Source of the DNA: CADEEN01 sp963751775
Lineage (GTDB): Bacteria; Pseudomonadota; Gammaproteobacteria; Burkholderiales; Burkholderiaceae_C
Length of the DNA: 64,000 nucleotides
Reading direction: 5' to 3'
NCBI GenBank assembly: GCA_963751775.1
Contig: CAVVVW010000013.1
Coordinates: forward strand, 124,001-188,000
Positions 19,176 through 28,227 of the stretch are shown piece by piece. Numbering within the stretch: the stretch's first letter is position 1; each line of letters begins with the position of its first letter. Under the pieces are notes generated by a model that was not told where the DNA came from, did no database searches, and was given only the letters and a program-made list of their open reading frames with translations. The position numbers and the translations under genes were made by a program.

Positions 19176-20360
19176 TCAGAGTTGCGACAGGCCGCGCAGC
19201 AGGTCGGCCTTCAGGTCGTCGACGTCCTCGAGCCCGACACCCAGGCGGATCATCCCTTGCGTGATGCCTGCGGCCGCGCGTTGCGCCTCGGTCAGGCGGC
19301 CGTGCGAGGTCGACGATGGGTGCGTGATGGTGGTCTTGGTGTCGCCGAGGTTCGCAGTGATCGAACAGATGCGCGTCGAGTCGATCACCTTGAACGCGCC
19401 CGCCCGCTCGCCCTTGACGATGAAGGACACGACCGCCCCGCCCTGCCCCGACTGCTGGGCCATCGCGAGCCGGTGCTGCGGGTGCGACTCGAGGCTCGGG
19501 TGGTAGACACGCTCGACCTGCGGCTGCGCCTCGAGCCAGCGCGCCATCGCCAGCGCCCGCTCGCTTTGCGCGCGCACGCGCAGCGTCAGGGTCTCCATGC
19601 CCTTGAGCACCACCCAGGCGTTGAACGGCGACAGGCTCATGCCGCCGCTGCGCATCACCGGGACCAGCTTTTCGTTGACCAGGGCTTCGCGGCCGCACAG
19701 TGCACCGGCGATCACGCGGCCCTGGCCATCGAGGAACTTGGTGCCCGAGTGCATCACCACGTCGGCACCGAGCTTGATCGGCTGCTGCAAGGCCGGCGAA
19801 CAGAAACAGTTGTCGACGGTCAGCAGCGCGCCGGCGCGCTGCGCGATGTCGGCCAGCGCGGCGATGTCGCAGACCTCGGTGAGCGGGTTGGTGGGCGTCT
19901 CGGCGAACAGCAGCCGGGTGTTCGGCTGCACTGCGTCGCGCCAGGCATCGATGTTCGACTGGGCCACGAACGAAGTCTGGATGCCGTACTTCGCGAAGTC
20001 CTGGAACAGCTTGATCGTCGAGCCGAACACCGACTGCGAGCACACCACGTGGTCGCCGCCCTTGAGCGTGCCCAGTATCAGCAGCAGGATCGCCGCCATG
20101 CCGCTGGCGGTGCCGATCGCGGCCTCGCTGCCTTCCAGCGCTGCGAGCCGCCGCTCCATCATCGTGACGGTCGGATTCGAAAAACGGCTGTAGACGAAAG
20201 CCTCTTCCTCGTTGGCGAAGCGCGCCGCCGCGGTTGCGGCATCGGGGTGCACGAACGAGCTGGTCAGGAACAGGGCCTCGGAGTTCTCGCCCCACTGCGA
20301 GGGCGGCAGGCCTTCGCGCACGGCCAGCGTGTCGAGCCGCGCGTCCGGCGGCAGATTCAC
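19176..20360 (-). CDS. metZ: O-succinylhomoserine sulfhydrylase
   Basis: PLP enzyme making homocysteine from O-succinylhomoserine and sulfide. The 394-residue frame has the Cys/Met-metabolism fold: YSRFSNPTVTMMERRLAALEG, AETPTNPLTEVCDI, and the PLP lysine in HSGTKFLDGQGRV (about K208). The C-terminus has RLGVGLEDVDDLKADL. The open frame begins with GTG at 20360 without a good ribosome binding site. An ATG at 20385-20383, overlapping the purF stop as ATGA, is a better natural start if one base is lost in the AAAGAAA run, so the annotated N-terminus may be short by about 8 residues. Confidence 0.92.
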   Translation of the reverse strand: MNLPPDARLDTLAVREGLPPSQWGENSEALFLTSSFVHPDAATAAARFANEEEAFVYSRFSNPTVTMMERRLAALEGSEAAIGTASGMAAILLLILGTLKGGDHVVCSQSVFGSTIKLFQDFAKYGIQTSFVAQSNIDAWRDAVQPNTRLLFAETPTNPLTEVCDIAALADIAQRAGALLTVDNCFCSPALQQPIKLGADVVMHSGTKFLDGQGRVIAGALCGREALVNEKLVPVMRSGGMSLSPFNAWVVLKGMETLTLRVRAQSERALAMARWLEAQPQVERVYHPSLESHPQHRLAMAQQSGQGGAVVSFIVKGERAGAFKVIDSTRICSITANLGDTKTTITHPSSTSHGRLTEAQRAAAGITQGMIRLGVGLEDVDDLKADLLRGLSQL

Positions 20361-20381
20361 CCGCGGCAGTTTCTTTGCCGG

Positions 20382-21896
20382 TCATGCCTTCTCCGCCACG
20401 CTTTGCAGCGCCAGGCGGCCACGGTCGCCCGCTTCCTCTTCGTCGAACTGCAAGCGGCGCTGCGCCTCGAGGGCGGCAAAGTCGTCGTCGCTGACGTCAC
20501 CGGTGATGTAGTGGCCGTCGAAGCAACTGGCTTCGAAGCTGGCGATGCGCGGGTTCAGCGCCGCGACCACGCGCTTCATCGCATCGACGTCCTGGTAGAT
20601 CAGCGCATCGGCGCCGATGAACTGGCGGATCTCTTCGATGCTGCGGCCGTTGGCGACCAGCTCTTCCTTGGTCGGCATGTCGATGCCGTAGACGTTCGGG
20701 TAACGCACCGGCGGCGCGGCCGAGGCCATGTAGACCTTGCGCGCGCCGGCCTCGCGCGCCATCTGCACGATCTCCTTGCTGGTGGTGCCGCGCACGATCG
20801 AGTCGTCGACCAGCAGCACGTTGCGGCCCTTGAATTCGACGCCGATGGCATTGAGCTTCTGCCGCACGCCCTTCTTGCGCACTTCCTGCCCGGGCATGAT
20901 GAAGGTGCGGCCGACATAGCGGTTCTTGACGAAGCCTTCGCGGTAGGGCTTGCCGATCTTCTGCGCCAGCTGCATCGCGCTCGGTCGGCTCGACTCGGGA
21001 ATCGGAATCACGACGTCGATGTCCGACGGCGGCATGGTCGAGATCAGGCGCTGGGCCAGGCTCTCGCCCAGGTTCAGGCGCGCCTGGTAGACCGAAACGC
21101 CGTCCATCACCGAATCGGGCCGCGCCAGGTAGACGAACTCGAAGATGCACGGGTTGAGCGTCGGCTTCTCGGCGCATTGGCGGGTGTGCAGGCGGCCCGC
21201 GAGGTCGATGAAGATCGCTTCGCCCGGCGCCACGTCGCGCGCCAGGCGGTGGCCCGTGCCTTCCAGCGCCACGCTCTCGCTGGCGACCATGATCTCGCCG
21301 TCCTTGTCCTGGCTGAAGACCAGCGGGCGGATGCCGAACGGATCGCGAAACGCCAGCAAGCCATGGCCGGCGATCAGCGCGATCACCGCGTACGAGCCCT
21401 TGATGCGCCGGTGCACGGCGGCGACGGCCTTGAAGATCGTCTCGGGTGTCAGCGGCAGGTCGCGCGCGGCGCCGTCGATCTCGTGCGCCAGCACGTTGAT
21501 CAGCACCTCGGTATCGCTCTCGGTGTTGATGTGGCGGCGATCGATGGCGAATTGCTCGATCTTGAGCGCGTGCGCGTTGGTCAGGTTGCCGTTGTGCACC
21601 AGCACGATGCCGAACGGCGCGTTGACATAGAACGGCTGCGCCTCTTCCTCGCTGTAGGCGTTGCCCGCGGTCGGGTAGCGCACCTGGCCCAGGCCGACAT
21701 TGCCCGGCAGTGCCCGCATGTTGCGGGTGCGAAAGACGTCGCGCACCATGCCGCGCGCCTTCTGCATGAAACACTTCGTGCCCAGCATCGTGACGATGCC
21801 CGCGGCATCCTGCCCACGATGCTGCAGCAGCAACAGCGCGTCGTAGATCAGCTGGTTGACGGGCGCTTTGGAGATCACGCCGACGATGCCGCACAC
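20382..21896 (-). CDS. purF: Amidophosphoribosyltransferase
   Basis: First step of purine synthesis: PRPP plus glutamine to phosphoribosylamine. The GTG start at 21896 puts the catalytic cysteine second (V-CGIVGVISKAP), as required for an N-terminal nucleophile glutaminase. AAAGGA lies about 9 bp upstream. The glutaminase half continues LLLQHRGQDAAGI and RYPTAGN. The transferase half has the PRPP loop LLVDDSIVRGTTSKEIVQMAREAGA. 504 residues, normal length. The frame upstream is open into cvpA, so translation of the two appears continuous in this sequence; that is probably an artefact (see findings). Confidence 0.93.
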   Translation of the reverse strand: MCGIVGVISKAPVNQLIYDALLLLQHRGQDAAGIVTMLGTKCFMQKARGMVRDVFRTRNMRALPGNVGLGQVRYPTAGNAYSEEEAQPFYVNAPFGIVLVHNGNLTNAHALKIEQFAIDRRHINTESDTEVLINVLAHEIDGAARDLPLTPETIFKAVAAVHRRIKGSYAVIALIAGHGLLAFRDPFGIRPLVFSQDKDGEIMVASESVALEGTGHRLARDVAPGEAIFIDLAGRLHTRQCAEKPTLNPCIFEFVYLARPDSVMDGVSVYQARLNLGESLAQRLISTMPPSDIDVVIPIPESSRPSAMQLAQKIGKPYREGFVKNRYVGRTFIMPGQEVRKKGVRQKLNAIGVEFKGRNVLLVDDSIVRGTTSKEIVQMAREAGARKVYMASAAPPVRYPNVYGIDMPTKEELVANGRSIEEIRQFIGADALIYQDVDAMKRVVAALNPRIASFEASCFDGHYITGDVSDDDFAALEAQRRLQFDEEEAGDRGRLALQSVAEKA

Positions 21897-21914
21897 GGGG
21901 ATGAGTCCTTTCAG

Positions 21915-21984
21915 GCCAGCGCAGGGCCGCCCCAAGCGGCCTGAACGCCCCTGGGGCAGCGAGCGATGCGAGCTTGGGGCAGTC
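21915..21984. repeat. Intergenic GC-rich repeat, cvpA-purF junction
   Basis: Read leftward it contains GCCGCTTGGGGCGGCCC, a 17-mer also present at 24.57 kb, and complementary CCCC/GGGG blocks that can fold. It fills the gap between the expected cvpA stop and the purF ribosome binding site. Confidence 0.6.
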
Positions 21985-21987
21985 ATG

Positions 21988-22490
21988 TCAGCCGGCAGGT
22001 GCTGCGCGAGCGACTCGGGCAGCACCGGCTTCAAACCATTGAGCATGGCGCCGAGCCATGCTGCGCCCTGCGAATCCTGCCACGCCGGCGAGCGCGCAGC
22101 AGGCGTCAGCGCGACCACGGTGGCCAGGGCCAGCAGCAACACCGCGCCGCGCAGCAGGCCGAAACCGGCGCCGAGCGCGCGGTCGATTGTCTGCAAGGGC
22201 GTGGCATGGATCACCATGCGCAACAGGCGCGAGGCCAGCGCCCAGATGACCAGCGCCAACACGAACAGGATCGCGAAGGCCACGCCCAGGTTGAGCGCCC
22301 CGCCCGGCGTGCCGATCGGCAGCAGCGGCGCGGCCGTCGAGAGCAGGGCCTGCGCCGCAACGTAGGCCGCCACCCAGCCCACCAACGACAGGATCTCGAA
22401 CACCAGGCCGCGCCACAGACCGACGACGATGGACAGCGCCAGCAACGCCAACAGCGCCCAATCGACCCAGGCCAACGCAGGCAGCGTCAT
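21988..22490 (-). CDS. cvpA: CvpA family inner-membrane protein (probable C-terminal frameshift)
   Basis: Starts at ATG 22490, overlapping the SPOR gene's stop. Four hydrophobic segments are visible (WALLALLALSIVVGLWRG; LSLVGWVAAYVAAQALL; LGVAFAILFVLALVIWAL; GLLRGAVLLLALATVVAL) with the family motif GLWRGLVFEILSLVGW. Family members sit in the inner membrane and precede purF in many proteobacteria. The frame shown runs on into purF without a stop. A single indel near the end gives HLPAG and a TGA at 21988, the expected terminus of about 167 residues. Confidence 0.85.
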
Positions 22491-23182
22491 AGGGTGAGCA
22501 CCGCGGCCTGCAGGCCCGCCGCCTTGACCTTGGCGGCCACCTGCTCGGCCTCGTCGCGCGACGCAAACGGCCCGACACGAACGCGCGTGCGTTTGCCCTT
22601 GTCGGTGTCGATCGTCTGCGTGTAGGTGTGCAGGCCCAGTTTGTCGACCTTGGCCCGCGTGTCGCGCACGCCACTGGCATCGGCAAACGCGCCGAGTTGC
22701 ACGACGAAGCGACCCGGGCTCTCGGCGAGCGCCTTGGGCTCGACCGGCGCAGGCGGCTTGGGCTGGACCTTCGCCTCGACCACCTTGGACGCCGGCGGCG
22801 GGCTTGGCGCCACCACCGCAGCCGCGCTTGCCGGCGCGGCGGCGTCGGCAGCTCTTGGTTCGGCGACCTGCGGCACGACCGGCGCGGGCGCAGGCGCGGG
22901 CACGGGAGCGGCCGCAACGGGCGCCGGCCGCACCGGCGGCACCACCAGTGGCGGTACCGAATCCTTGCGCGGGATCTCGATCGGGATGTCGACCGGAATC
23001 GGTCGCGGTTGCGTCTCGAACAGCAGCGGAAAGGCAATCACGCCGATGCCCAGCAGCACGACCGCACCGACCAGACGCCGCCTGGCACGCGTGCGCGCGA
23101 CCGCAACCACCTGCGCCGCGTCGCCGCCTGTCGCGGCCGGCGCGGCGGAGGATTTCCGATTGAAGATGGAAAGCAGACCCAT
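22487..23182 (-). CDS. SPOR-domain (DedD-like) cell-division protein
   Basis: Intact, 231 residues. A cytoplasmic N-terminus (MGLLSIFNRKS) with a basic stretch RTRARRR precedes one membrane helix VGAVVLLGIGVIAFPLLF (about 38-55). A proline/alanine-rich periplasmic linker follows, and a C-terminal SPOR domain (about 157-231) with FVVQLGAFADASG, RTRVRVGPFASRDEAEQVAAKVKAAGLQAAVL. SPOR domains bind denuded septal peptidoglycan, so the protein probably localises at the division site. It lies between folC and cvpA, the usual DedD position, and its stop overlaps cvpA by 4 bp. Confidence 0.88.
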   Translation of the reverse strand: MGLLSIFNRKSSAAPAATGGDAAQVVAVARTRARRRLVGAVVLLGIGVIAFPLLFETQPRPIPVDIPIEIPRKDSVPPLVVPPVRPAPVAAAPVPAPAPAPVVPQVAEPRAADAAAPASAAAVVAPSPPPASKVVEAKVQPKPPAPVEPKALAESPGRFVVQLGAFADASGVRDTRAKVDKLGLHTYTQTIDTDKGKRTRVRVGPFASRDEAEQVAAKVKAAGLQAAVLTL

Positions 23183-23270
23183 GCGAGCTTGGTCCTGGCG
23201 TGTATTGCGTATCGATGCGTGCGGTCAGCCAACCACCGTGGGCTGCCCGCCAGCGGCAGCCACTGAGCGC

Positions 23271-24549
23271 CTACGGCGCGTGTCTGCCAGCCAGGCGCGG
23301 CAGGCCCTGCCGCAGCACGCCACCCACCGTGAGGAACGAGCCGAAGACCAAAATTCTATCAGCCGGGTCGGCGCGCTCGACCGCGGCAGCCAGGGCTGCC
23401 GACGGGTCGCCATGCTCGCTGGTGGTCGAGCGCGGCGCCAACGCGCGCACACGGGCCTCGAGTTGCGCCGCGCTCGCCGCCCGCGCCAGCGGCAGATCGG
23501 TGCAATACCAGGCATCGATCAACGGCGCGATGCGCGTGATCACCGCGTCCACATCCTTGTCGGCCATCATGCCGAACACCGCGTGCGTGCGCGGAAAGAA
23601 GCCCATCTGGTCCAGGTTCACGGCCAGCGCCGCGACCGCATGCGGGTTGTGCGCGACATCCAGCACCATCGTCGGCTGGCCGGGCACGATCTGGAAGCGC
23701 CCGGGCAGCTCGACCGTCGCCAGCCCCTGCCGCACCGCCTGTGCAGGTACCGGCAGCCGCTCGCGCAAGGCCTCGAAGGCCGCCAGCACACCCGACGCGT
23801 TGAGCAATTGGTTCACGCCGCGCAGCGCCGGGTAGGCCAGCCCGTTGTAGCGCCGGCCGCGGCCCGACCAGCTCCATTGCTGGCGGTCGCCTGCGTAATT
23901 GAAGTCGCGGCCGACCAGCCACAGGTCGGCACCGATGGCTGCGGCATGCGCCAACACCGAACGTGGTGGCACCGGATCGCTGACGATGGCCGGCTTGCCC
24001 GGGCGCATGACATGCGCCTTCTCCAGGCCGATCGACTCGCGATCCGGGCCGAGGTACTCGGTGTGGTCGAGCGCGATGCTGGTGACGATGGCGCAGTCGG
24101 TGTCGATGGCGTTGACCGCGTCGTAGCGCCCGCCGAGGCCGACCTCGAGGATCACCAGGTCCAGCGGCGTGTGCGCCAGCAAGTGCGCAATGGCCAATGT
24201 GCTGAACTCGAACTTCGTCAGCGTGATGTCGCCGCGCGCGGCTTCGACGGCGGCGAAGTGCGGCAGCAGCGCCTCGGCCGCGACCGGGCGCCCGCCGACG
24301 CGGCAACGCTCCTCGAAGTGCACCAGCTCGGGCTTCTGGTAGGTGCCGACGCGCCAGCCTGCGGCCAGCGCGATCGACTCCAGCATCGCGCAGGTCGAGC
24401 CTTTGCCGTTGGTGCCGGCCACCGTGATCACCGGCACGCTGAAATGCAGATCGAGATGCTGCAACGACCTGGACCGTGCGCTCGAGCGACAGGTCCATCG
24501 CGACAGGGTGCATGCGCTCGCAGTGCGCGAGCCAGTCGCCAGAGCGCAC
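23271..24549 (-). CDS. folC: Bifunctional dihydrofolate/folylpolyglutamate synthase (one frameshift)
   Basis: Adds glutamate to dihydropteroate and to folates. The P-loop is VAGTNGKGST; LEVGLGGRYDAVNAID and IALDHTEYLG are Mur-ligase-like FolC motifs; the C-terminal domain has DVAHNPHAV and LVFGSFLTVGGV. A one-base shift near 24470 separates the N-terminal DWLAHCERMHPVAMDLSLERTVQV from LQHLDLHFSVPVITVAG. Start taken as GTG 24549 (VRSGDW), since the sequence upstream is a repeat element rather than coding; this start is tentative. Follows accD in the same operon. Confidence 0.88.
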
Positions 24550-24554
24550 GTCAG

Positions 24555-24633
24555 CCGGCGCCGGGCCGCCCCAAGCGGCTGACCGCCCCCTCGGGGGCAG
24601 CGCAGCCGCAAGCGGCAAGCGTGGGGGCCGTCA
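24555..24633. repeat. Intergenic GC-rich repeat, accD-folC junction
   Basis: Shares the 17-mer GCCGCTTGGGGCGGCCC (leftward) with the cvpA-purF junction and has CCCCC/GGGGG complementary blocks. It begins immediately after the accD stop and runs to the folC start. Confidence 0.6.
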
Positions 24634-24635
24634 TC

Positions 24636-25508
24636 TCACGCCACCGCGTCGGCACTCTGGCGCGTCAGCATCGCCAACGAACGCGCGATCACGCTGCGCA
24701 ATTGGCGCCGATCGACGATCATGTCGAGCGCGCCCTTGCCGATCAGGAACTCGCTGCGCTGAAAGCCTTCGGGCAACTTCTCGCGCACGGTGTTCTCGAT
24801 CACGCGCGGGCCGGCAAAACCGATCAGCGCCTTCGGCTCGGCGATCACCATGTCGCCCATGAAGGCGAACCCGGCCGACACACCGCCCATGGTCGGATCC
24901 GTCAGCACGCTGATGTAGGGCAGGCCGGCCTTGGCCAGGCGCGTCAGCGCCGCATTGGTCTTGGCCATCTGCATCAGGCTGAGCAGGCCTTCCTGCATGC
25001 GTGCGCCGCCGGTGGCGGTGAAGCAGATGAACGGTACCTTCTGCTCGATCGCGGTGTGCACGCCGCGCACGAAGCGCTCGCCGACCACCGAACCCATCGA
25101 GCCGCCCATGAAGTCGAACTCGAAGCAGGCCGCAACGATCGGTATCGTGTGCACCGCGCCGCCGACGACGATCAGCGCGTCCGTCTCGCCGGTGGCTTCG
25201 AGCGCGTCGCGCAGCCGCTCGGGGTACTTCTTGCTGTCCTTGAACTTCAGCGCATCGACGGGCACCACTTCCTGGCCGATCTCGTAGCGGCCCTCGGGGT
25301 CGAGGAAGGCGTCGAGCCGGGCCCGCGCACCGATGCGATGGTGGTGGTCGCATTTCGGGCAGACGTTCTGGTTCTGGTCGAGGTCGGTCTTGTAGAGCAC
25401 GGTGTCGCACGACGGACACTTGATCCACAGACCCTCCGGCACCGTGCGGCGCTCGCTCGGGTCGGTCGGTTGCATCTTCGGTGGCAGCAGTTTTTCGAGC
25501 CAGCTCAT
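24636..25508 (-). CDS. accD: Acetyl-CoA carboxylase carboxyltransferase subunit beta
   Basis: Intact, 290 residues, ATG at 25508 overlapping the trpA stop (ATGA). The N-terminal zinc finger has C31-x2-C34 and C50-x2-C53 (KCPSC, CPKC). The crotonase-like carboxyltransferase core shows FDFMGGSMGSVVGE, FTATGGARMQEG and LTDPTMGGVSAGFAFMGD. With AccA it transfers the carboxyl from biotin to acetyl-CoA for fatty acid synthesis. Its place between trpA and folC is typical of beta- and gammaproteobacteria. Confidence 0.96.
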   Translation of the reverse strand: MSWLEKLLPPKMQPTDPSERRTVPEGLWIKCPSCDTVLYKTDLDQNQNVCPKCDHHHRIGARARLDAFLDPEGRYEIGQEVVPVDALKFKDSKKYPERLRDALEATGETDALIVVGGAVHTIPIVAACFEFDFMGGSMGSVVGERFVRGVHTAIEQKVPFICFTATGGARMQEGLLSLMQMAKTNAALTRLAKAGLPYISVLTDPTMGGVSAGFAFMGDMVIAEPKALIGFAGPRVIENTVREKLPEGFQRSEFLIGKGALDMIVDRRQLRSVIARSLAMLTRQSADAVA

Positions 25509-26314
25509 CGGGAGGTTCCTTCATCGAGCGCAGCGCGGATGTCGGCGATGAACGCCGCCGCGGTGGGGGCCAGAGTATGCCGCGTTTGCGCCTGCAGCAG
25601 TTGCACCAGCGCCGAACCGATCACCACCGCATCGGCACTGCGGGCGAGCGCCTTGGCCGTGGCCGCGTCGCGGATGCCGAAGCCGACGCCGAGCGGCACC
25701 TTCACATGTTGGCGAATGCGCGGCAGCACCGCGGCCACGGCCTCGGTGTCGAGGTGGCCGGCGCCGGTCACGCCTTTCAACGACACATAGTACACATAGC
25801 CGCTGGCGATACGGCCGACGTACTGCATGCGCTGCTCGGTCGAGGTGGGCGCGAGCAGAAAGATCGGGTCCAGCGCCGCGGCCTTCAGGTCCGCGGCGAA
25901 GGATTCGGCCTCCTCTGGCGGGTAATCGACCACCAGCACGCCGTCGACGCCGGCCGCCTTGGCGTCGGCGATGAAGCGCGGGATGCCGTAATGCTCGATC
26001 GGATTGGCGTAGCCCATCAGGACCACCGGCGTGGTCTGGTTGCGCTCGCGAAAGCCGTGCACGAAGGCCAATACCTGCGCCATGCCGATGCCCTTGGCCA
26101 ACGCGCGCTCGCTCGCCTTCTGGATCACGGGCCCATCGGCCATCGGATCGGAGAACGGCACGCCGAGCTCGATGATGTCGGCGCCGGCCTCGGCCATGGC
26201 CAGCATGACCTCGACCGTCGCCTCGGGCATGGGGTCGCCGGCGCAGATGTACGGGATCAGCGCCGTGCGGCCCCGCGCGGCCAGCGCGCCGAAGGTCGCC
26301 GCGATCCGGCTCAT
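25505..26314 (-). CDS. trpA: Tryptophan synthase alpha chain
   Basis: Intact, 269 residues from ATG 26314, overlapping the trpB stop by 4 bp. The catalytic acids fall exactly where expected: E49 in IIELGVPFSDP and D60 in PMADGP. GFGIRDAATAKAL and VVIGSALV are the phosphate-binding C-terminal elements. Cleaves indole-3-glycerol phosphate and channels indole to TrpB. Confidence 0.97.
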   Translation of the reverse strand: MSRIAATFGALAARGRTALIPYICAGDPMPEATVEVMLAMAEAGADIIELGVPFSDPMADGPVIQKASERALAKGIGMAQVLAFVHGFRERNQTTPVVLMGYANPIEHYGIPRFIADAKAAGVDGVLVVDYPPEEAESFAADLKAAALDPIFLLAPTSTEQRMQYVGRIASGYVYYVSLKGVTGAGHLDTEAVAAVLPRIRQHVKVPLGVGFGIRDAATAKALARSADAVVIGSALVQLLQAQTRHTLAPTAAAFIADIRAALDEGTSR

Positions 26315-27549
26315 CGCTTCACCGCCTGGCCCATGCACGACGGGCGGCAGAAGAACTCGGCACCCGACAGGTCGGCCACGGTGCCGATGTCCTTGTCGCC
26401 GCGTCCGGACAGGTTGACCAACAGGTGCTGGTCGGCGCGCATGCCGGCCGCCAGCGTCATCGCGTAGGCGACGGCGTGGCTCGATTCGAGCGCCGGGATG
26501 ATGCCTTCGGTGCGGCACAGGCGATGAAACGCCGCCAGCGCCTGCTCATCGGTGATGGTGACGTACTCGGCGCGGCCGATGTCCTTCAGGTACGCGTGCT
26601 CCGGGCCGACGCCGGGATAGTCCAGTCCGGCCGAGATCGAATGCGTTTCGGTGATCTGCCCGTTCGCGTCCTGCAGCAGGTAGGTGCGGTTGCCGTGCAG
26701 CACGCCGGGCGAGCCCGCGGTCAGCGACGCCGAGTGCTTGCCCGATGCCAGGCCCAGGCCGGCGGCCTCGACGCCGATCAGGCGCACGGCCTCGTGCTCG
26801 ATGTACGGATAGAACAGGCCCATCGCATTGCTGCCGCCGCCGACGCAGGCGATCACGGCATCGGGCTGGCGCCCGATCATGGCCGGCATCTGCGTCAGGC
26901 ACTCGTCGCCGATGACGCGCTGGAAGTCGCGCACCATCGTCGGATACGGGTGCGGCCCGGCCACGGTGCCGATGATGTAGAACGTGTTCTCGACGTTGGT
27001 GACCCAGTCGCGCAGGGCTTCGTTGAGCGCGTCCTTCAGCGTTCGCGAGCCGCTGTCCACCGGCACCACCTTTGCGCCGAGCAGGTGCATGCGATAGACG
27101 TTGGGCGACTGGCGCTTGACGTCCTCGCTGCCCATGTAGACCACGCAGTCCAGGCCCCAGCGCGCCGCCACGGTCGCCGTGGCCACGCCATGCTGGCCGG
27201 CCCCTGTTTCGGCGATCACGCGCGGCTTGCCCATGCGCCGGGCGAGCAAGGCCTGGCCGATGGTGTTGTTGATCTTGTGCGCGCCGGTGTGATTCAGGTC
27301 TTCGCGCTTCAAGTGGATCTGCGCGCCGCCAATCTCACGCGACAGGCGCGCCGCGTGATAGATCGGGCTCGGCCGGCCGACGAAGTGCGCCAGTTCGCTG
27401 CGAAATTCGGCGACGAAATCGGGGTCGTTGCGGTAGTGCGCGTAGGCGGCCTTCAATTCGTCGAGCGCGTGGATCAACGTCTCGGCAACGAAGGTGCCGC
27501 CATAGGGCCCGAAATGCCCGCGGGCATCGGGTTGGGCGTAGTTCAGCAT
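26311..27549 (-). CDS. trpB: Tryptophan synthase beta chain
   Basis: Intact. Start chosen at MLNYAQPDARGHFGPYGG (27549); another in-frame ATG lies at 27564. The PLP lysine is in NHTGAHKINN (about K92), GGGSNAMG binds the cofactor phosphate, and EDVKRQSPNVYRM is a family signature. Condenses indole with serine. It follows trpF closely and overlaps trpA, so the three genes are translated as a unit. Confidence 0.97.
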   Translation of the reverse strand: MLNYAQPDARGHFGPYGGTFVAETLIHALDELKAAYAHYRNDPDFVAEFRSELAHFVGRPSPIYHAARLSREIGGAQIHLKREDLNHTGAHKINNTIGQALLARRMGKPRVIAETGAGQHGVATATVAARWGLDCVVYMGSEDVKRQSPNVYRMHLLGAKVVPVDSGSRTLKDALNEALRDWVTNVENTFYIIGTVAGPHPYPTMVRDFQRVIGDECLTQMPAMIGRQPDAVIACVGGGSNAMGLFYPYIEHEAVRLIGVEAAGLGLASGKHSASLTAGSPGVLHGNRTYLLQDANGQITETHSISAGLDYPGVGPEHAYLKDIGRAEYVTITDEQALAAFHRLCRTEGIIPALESSHAVAYAMTLAAGMRADQHLLVNLSGRGDKDIGTVADLSGAEFFCRPSCMGQAVKR

Positions 27550-27567
27550 GGGCACAGCATCCAATGT

Positions 27568-28227
27568 TCAGTTGGCGACATCGGCGAGACGCGCATCCGC
27601 CTCTCGAACCGCTTCGCAGAACCGGCGTATCAGCGCGGCATCCTTGATGCCCTTGGCGCGCTCGACGCCGGAACTCACGTCAACGGCACAAGGCCGCGCG
27701 TGCAACACCCCATCGATCACGTTTGCAGGATTCAACCCACCAGACAAAACGAGGCGAGAGCGAACGTCGGCGGGCAGGCCTGGAGCAATCAGCGACCAAT
27801 CGAACACCTTGCCGCCACCGCCATAACCGTCGACGGCGGCGTCGAGCAGCAGGGCCTGGGCGTTGGGAAAACGGTGCGCGAAGTCTAGCAAATCGACGCC
27901 GGCGGCCATGCGCACGGCACGCAGGTAGGGCCGGCCGGCGGCGTCACACGCCGCGGCCGTCTCGTCGCCGTGGAATTGCAGCAGCGCTTGCGGCACCGCT
28001 GCCAGCCCCGCCGCGATCTCGGCCGGTGCGGCGTTGACGAACAGCAGCACCGGCGTGACGAAAGGCGGCAGCATGCGCGCCAGCGCGGCCGCCCGTTGCG
28101 GACTCACGTAGCGCGGGCTGCCGGCATACAGCACGAAGCCCGCCGCGTCGGCGCCGGCATCGGCCGCCGCCGCCACGTCGACTTCACGCGTCAGGCCGCA
28201 GATCTTGATGCGCGTTCGTGCGGTCAT
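27568..28227 (-). CDS. trpF: Phosphoribosylanthranilate isomerase
   Basis: Intact, 219 residues, ATG at 28227 immediately after the truA stop. The catalytic cysteine is in KICGLT (C10) and the general acid aspartate in LLLDAAVDGYGGGGK. LSGGLNPANV is the phosphate-binding loop. Amadori rearrangement step in tryptophan synthesis. Confidence 0.96.
   Translation of the reverse strand: MTARTRIKICGLTREVDVAAAADAGADAAGFVLYAGSPRYVSPQRAAALARMLPPFVTPVLLFVNAAPAEIAAGLAAVPQALLQFHGDETAAACDAAGRPYLRAVRMAAGVDLLDFAHRFPNAQALLLDAAVDGYGGGGKVFDWSLIAPGLPADVRSRLVLSGGLNPANVIDGVLHARPCAVDVSSGVERAKGIKDAALIRRFCEAVREADARLADVAN

Noticed and set aside
17856..21944. A 1362-residue plus-strand open frame opposite gltX, metZ and purF
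   Set aside because: It lies antisense to three well-supported genes, has no domain and has the composition expected from the complementary strand of GC-rich coding DNA.
20382..22490. CvpA-PurF fusion protein
   Set aside because: PurF has its own ribosome binding site, GTG start and required N-terminal cysteine; the expected cvpA stop is one base out of frame.
22626..25790. A 1054-residue plus-strand open frame opposite the SPOR gene, folC and accD
   Set aside because: Antisense shadow of real genes; low-complexity His/Arg/Gln-rich translation with no motif.
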